Position numbers and translations under genes: made by a program
Origin: Diplolepis rosae
Lineage: Eukaryota; Arthropoda; Insecta; Hymenoptera; Diplolepididae
Reading direction: 5' to 3'
Length of the DNA: 64,000 nt
Assembly (NCBI GenBank): GCA_030998225.1
Contig: JAPYXD010000715.1
Span: 7,072,501-7,136,500 of the forward strand
Shown here: one piece after another, positions 62,720 to 64,000 of the stretch
How positions within the stretch are numbered: the first letter of the stretch is position 1
How the letters are laid out: every line of letters begins with the position of its first letter
Notes under the pieces: generated by a model
What the model was told of the DNA's origin: nothing
Database searches by the model: none
Seen by the model: only the letters and a program-made list of their open reading frames with translations

Positions 62720-63400
62720 GATTTACTTAAATTTCTAGGATTCATGGGCAAAGATTCGTCTTATGTTTCCCTTAAATTATTATTTACAGCCTCACCGAAA
62801 AAATGTCTTTCGAACTATGCACACAATCTGAATTTACTGAAAACGCAACACATCCGTGTTACTTTTTTTGCTCAAATTCATGCGAATTTCTCGTGACAAT
62901 TTTCTATGCCAGAATATCAAAGCCGATATAGTAAGTTCATTACAAAGTTGTATTCTCTCGAATTTGAGGGTACTATAAGCGCCGCTTCAGTGTTTTACTG
63001 AGAAATCTTCCCACACTACCTGCGAAAAACTCACAGAACCCGTTACTGCTCGGTATGGCCCTGTTGGTTTGGCAGAGTAGGAAGCTTTCACGGTAAAGCG
63101 CTGAAGCGACGTTTATAATACCCGTAAGTTCAAGCGAATTTCCTTTACGCCTTTAATTTTTTGACATTCAATACTGTCATAATATAAAATAGGTTTACAA
63201 ATTTCTGAGATTATTGATGTTGATAATATTGCATACAGCTGATTCTGCGTACAGCTGATCGTGACAGTATCCTGTTCATGTTTATTGTGTAATAAAGGTT
63301 TCTTTCGCTTAATGAATGAGGGAGTTTCATTTTGAATAGCCCGCTATTTTTCCAGCTGTCATATTAATAGGTGTCATTTTTTAACAGATGACAACTAAAA
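62720..63400. other. Spacer, no gene seen
   Basis: Short frames without motifs. A near-mirrored pair, GGTACTATAAGCGCCGCTTC (62969) and GAAGCGACGTTTATAATACC (63102), brackets about 150 bp and may be a small hairpin element. Confidence 0.4.
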
Positions 63401-63411
63401 ACTATGCCATC

Positions 63412-64000
63412 AATGAAAATGGAACAATACATGCTTTATCAACGTATTGAAATTGTTAAAATTCACTATTAAAATGCATAAAATTGTCGCATTTAGAGCT
63501 TGGAAAACCCAAAAATGATTATTGAAAAGCCTCTCTATCCGCAGCGTGTAACTGTTTGGTGTGGTTTTTGGACATGAGGGATCAATGGGCCGTATTTTTT
63601 TGAAAATGAAGCTGGAGCGTGTGTTCTGGTGAATGGATTGCGTAATCGAACCATGATTGATGAATTTTTATGGTCAGAATTAAATGATATGGATGTGGAC
63701 CATGTTTATTTCCAACAAGACGGTGTTACGTGCCACACAAGTGTTGAAACCATCGGTCTTTTGAGTGAAAAGTTTTCAGGCCGAGTGATTTCTCGAAATG
63801 GCGATTACAATTGGCCGCCGAGATCACGCGATTTTACACCTCTAGACTTTTTTTTTGGGGATACGGAAAGATAAGGTTTATGATGATGTTCCTCAGTTCA
63901 TTCAAGAATTCCAAGAGAATATTCGTGCTGTTATCGACGAAATAGAGCCCTAAATGTGCGAAAATGTTATTGAAAGTTTCATCAAAAGAGCATGGTCCTG
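63412..64000 (+). pseudogene. DD-E transposase ('MERY-type', IS630/mariner clan), internally deleted, runs off window
   Basis: The N-terminus MEQYMLYQRIEIVKIHY (63418 onward) is the conserved start of a widespread arthropod transposase ('MERYT.QQR..IVK.YY'). After a stop and about 35 bp the sequence resumes far downstream in the protein with ENPKMIIEKPLYPQRVTVWC and GFW, a TGA, then GPYFFENEAG, MIDEFLWSELNDMD and VDHVYFQQDGVTCHTSVETI (second catalytic Asp), VISRNGDYNWPPRSRDFTPL and LDFFF (third). The middle, including the DNA-binding remainder and the first catalytic Asp, is deleted (about 130 codons). A frameshift near 63868 precedes readable C-terminal sequence (IDEIEP...). The same family appears as scraps at 11.2 and 34.2 kb. 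Confidence 0.75.

Noticed and set aside
1..64000. Bacterial, plasmid or phage origin
   Set aside because: AT-rich sequence with GT-AG splice candidates, arthropod-type retroelements, mariner, piggyBac and Polinton genes, and no operon structure.

Overview
This is an AT-rich animal nuclear segment, almost certainly from an insect or another arthropod. I see no bacterial features: no operons, ribosome-binding-site-led gene strings or phage genes. What it holds is layer on layer of transposable elements, most of them broken: non-LTR, Penelope-like, BEL/Pao and Ty3/gypsy retroelements; mariner, DD-E 'MERY-type' and piggyBac DNA transposons; an Academ-like giant DNA transposon; a Polinton/Maverick; tRNA-derived SINEs; several MITEs and many long inverted repeats. 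Only two short stretches look like ordinary host exons (4423-4505 and 56788-56942, both + strand). They may mean that most of the window is intron or intergenic DNA of a host gene. No complete host gene, rRNA, functional tRNA or CRISPR was found.

Layout. 1-1259: minus-strand Jockey/R1-type LINE with endonuclease and RT pieces. 2.0-2.35 kb: mariner-like N-terminal fragment. 5.99-8.66 kb: long inverted-repeat element around a piggyBac transposase relic. 9.32-10.43 kb: near-perfect foldback element. 11.2-11.5 kb: transposase C-terminus. 12.6-15.6 kb: gypsy gag-protease-RT relic. 15.78-16.80 kb: internally deleted DNA transposon with about 55-bp terminal inverted repeats. 17.2-19.3 kb: envelope-like and BEL/Pao gag relics. 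19.81-30.95 kb: an approximately 11-kb Academ-like element whose minus-strand transposase carries an XPG/FEN-like nuclease domain and a Cys8 tail. It has itself been hit by a 1.4-kb solo LTR, a MITE and other insertions. 31.6-36.07 kb: large inverted duplication, each arm of which holds a different MITE while the other arm keeps the empty site. 39.11-40.40 kb: nearly intact irritans-type mariner. 42.0-53.4 kb: a Polinton/Maverick (DNA polymerase B, integrase, packaging ATPase, PLA2-like virion protein, minor proteins), rearranged so that the polymerase palm is inverted relative to its ends. It appears to be split by roughly 5 kb of palindromic repeats with a Penelope RT relic, hammerhead-like motifs and SINEs. 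54.13-54.26 kb: 9-bp minisatellite. 54.87-56.15 kb: second mariner-like pseudogene with its inverted repeats. 59.46-59.82 kb: TTAA-flanked piggyBac MITE. 60.9-62.7 kb: minus-strand gypsy pol/gag relic interrupted by a GATC-rich palindrome. 63.4-64.0 kb: another internally deleted transposon running off the window.

How the parts relate. The genes do not form a pathway. They belong to separate mobile elements nested inside one another, and the order of insertion can be read at several places: solo LTR into Academ, SINE into Polinton polymerase, MITEs into the arms of the 31.6-36.07 kb duplication, palindrome into gypsy RT. The most notable items are the XPG-nuclease/Cys8 element, the rearranged Polinton, the reciprocal empty-site evidence for two MITE families and the nested hairpin complex at 42.6-46.0 kb. 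Family names rest on reading motifs by eye, without database searches.
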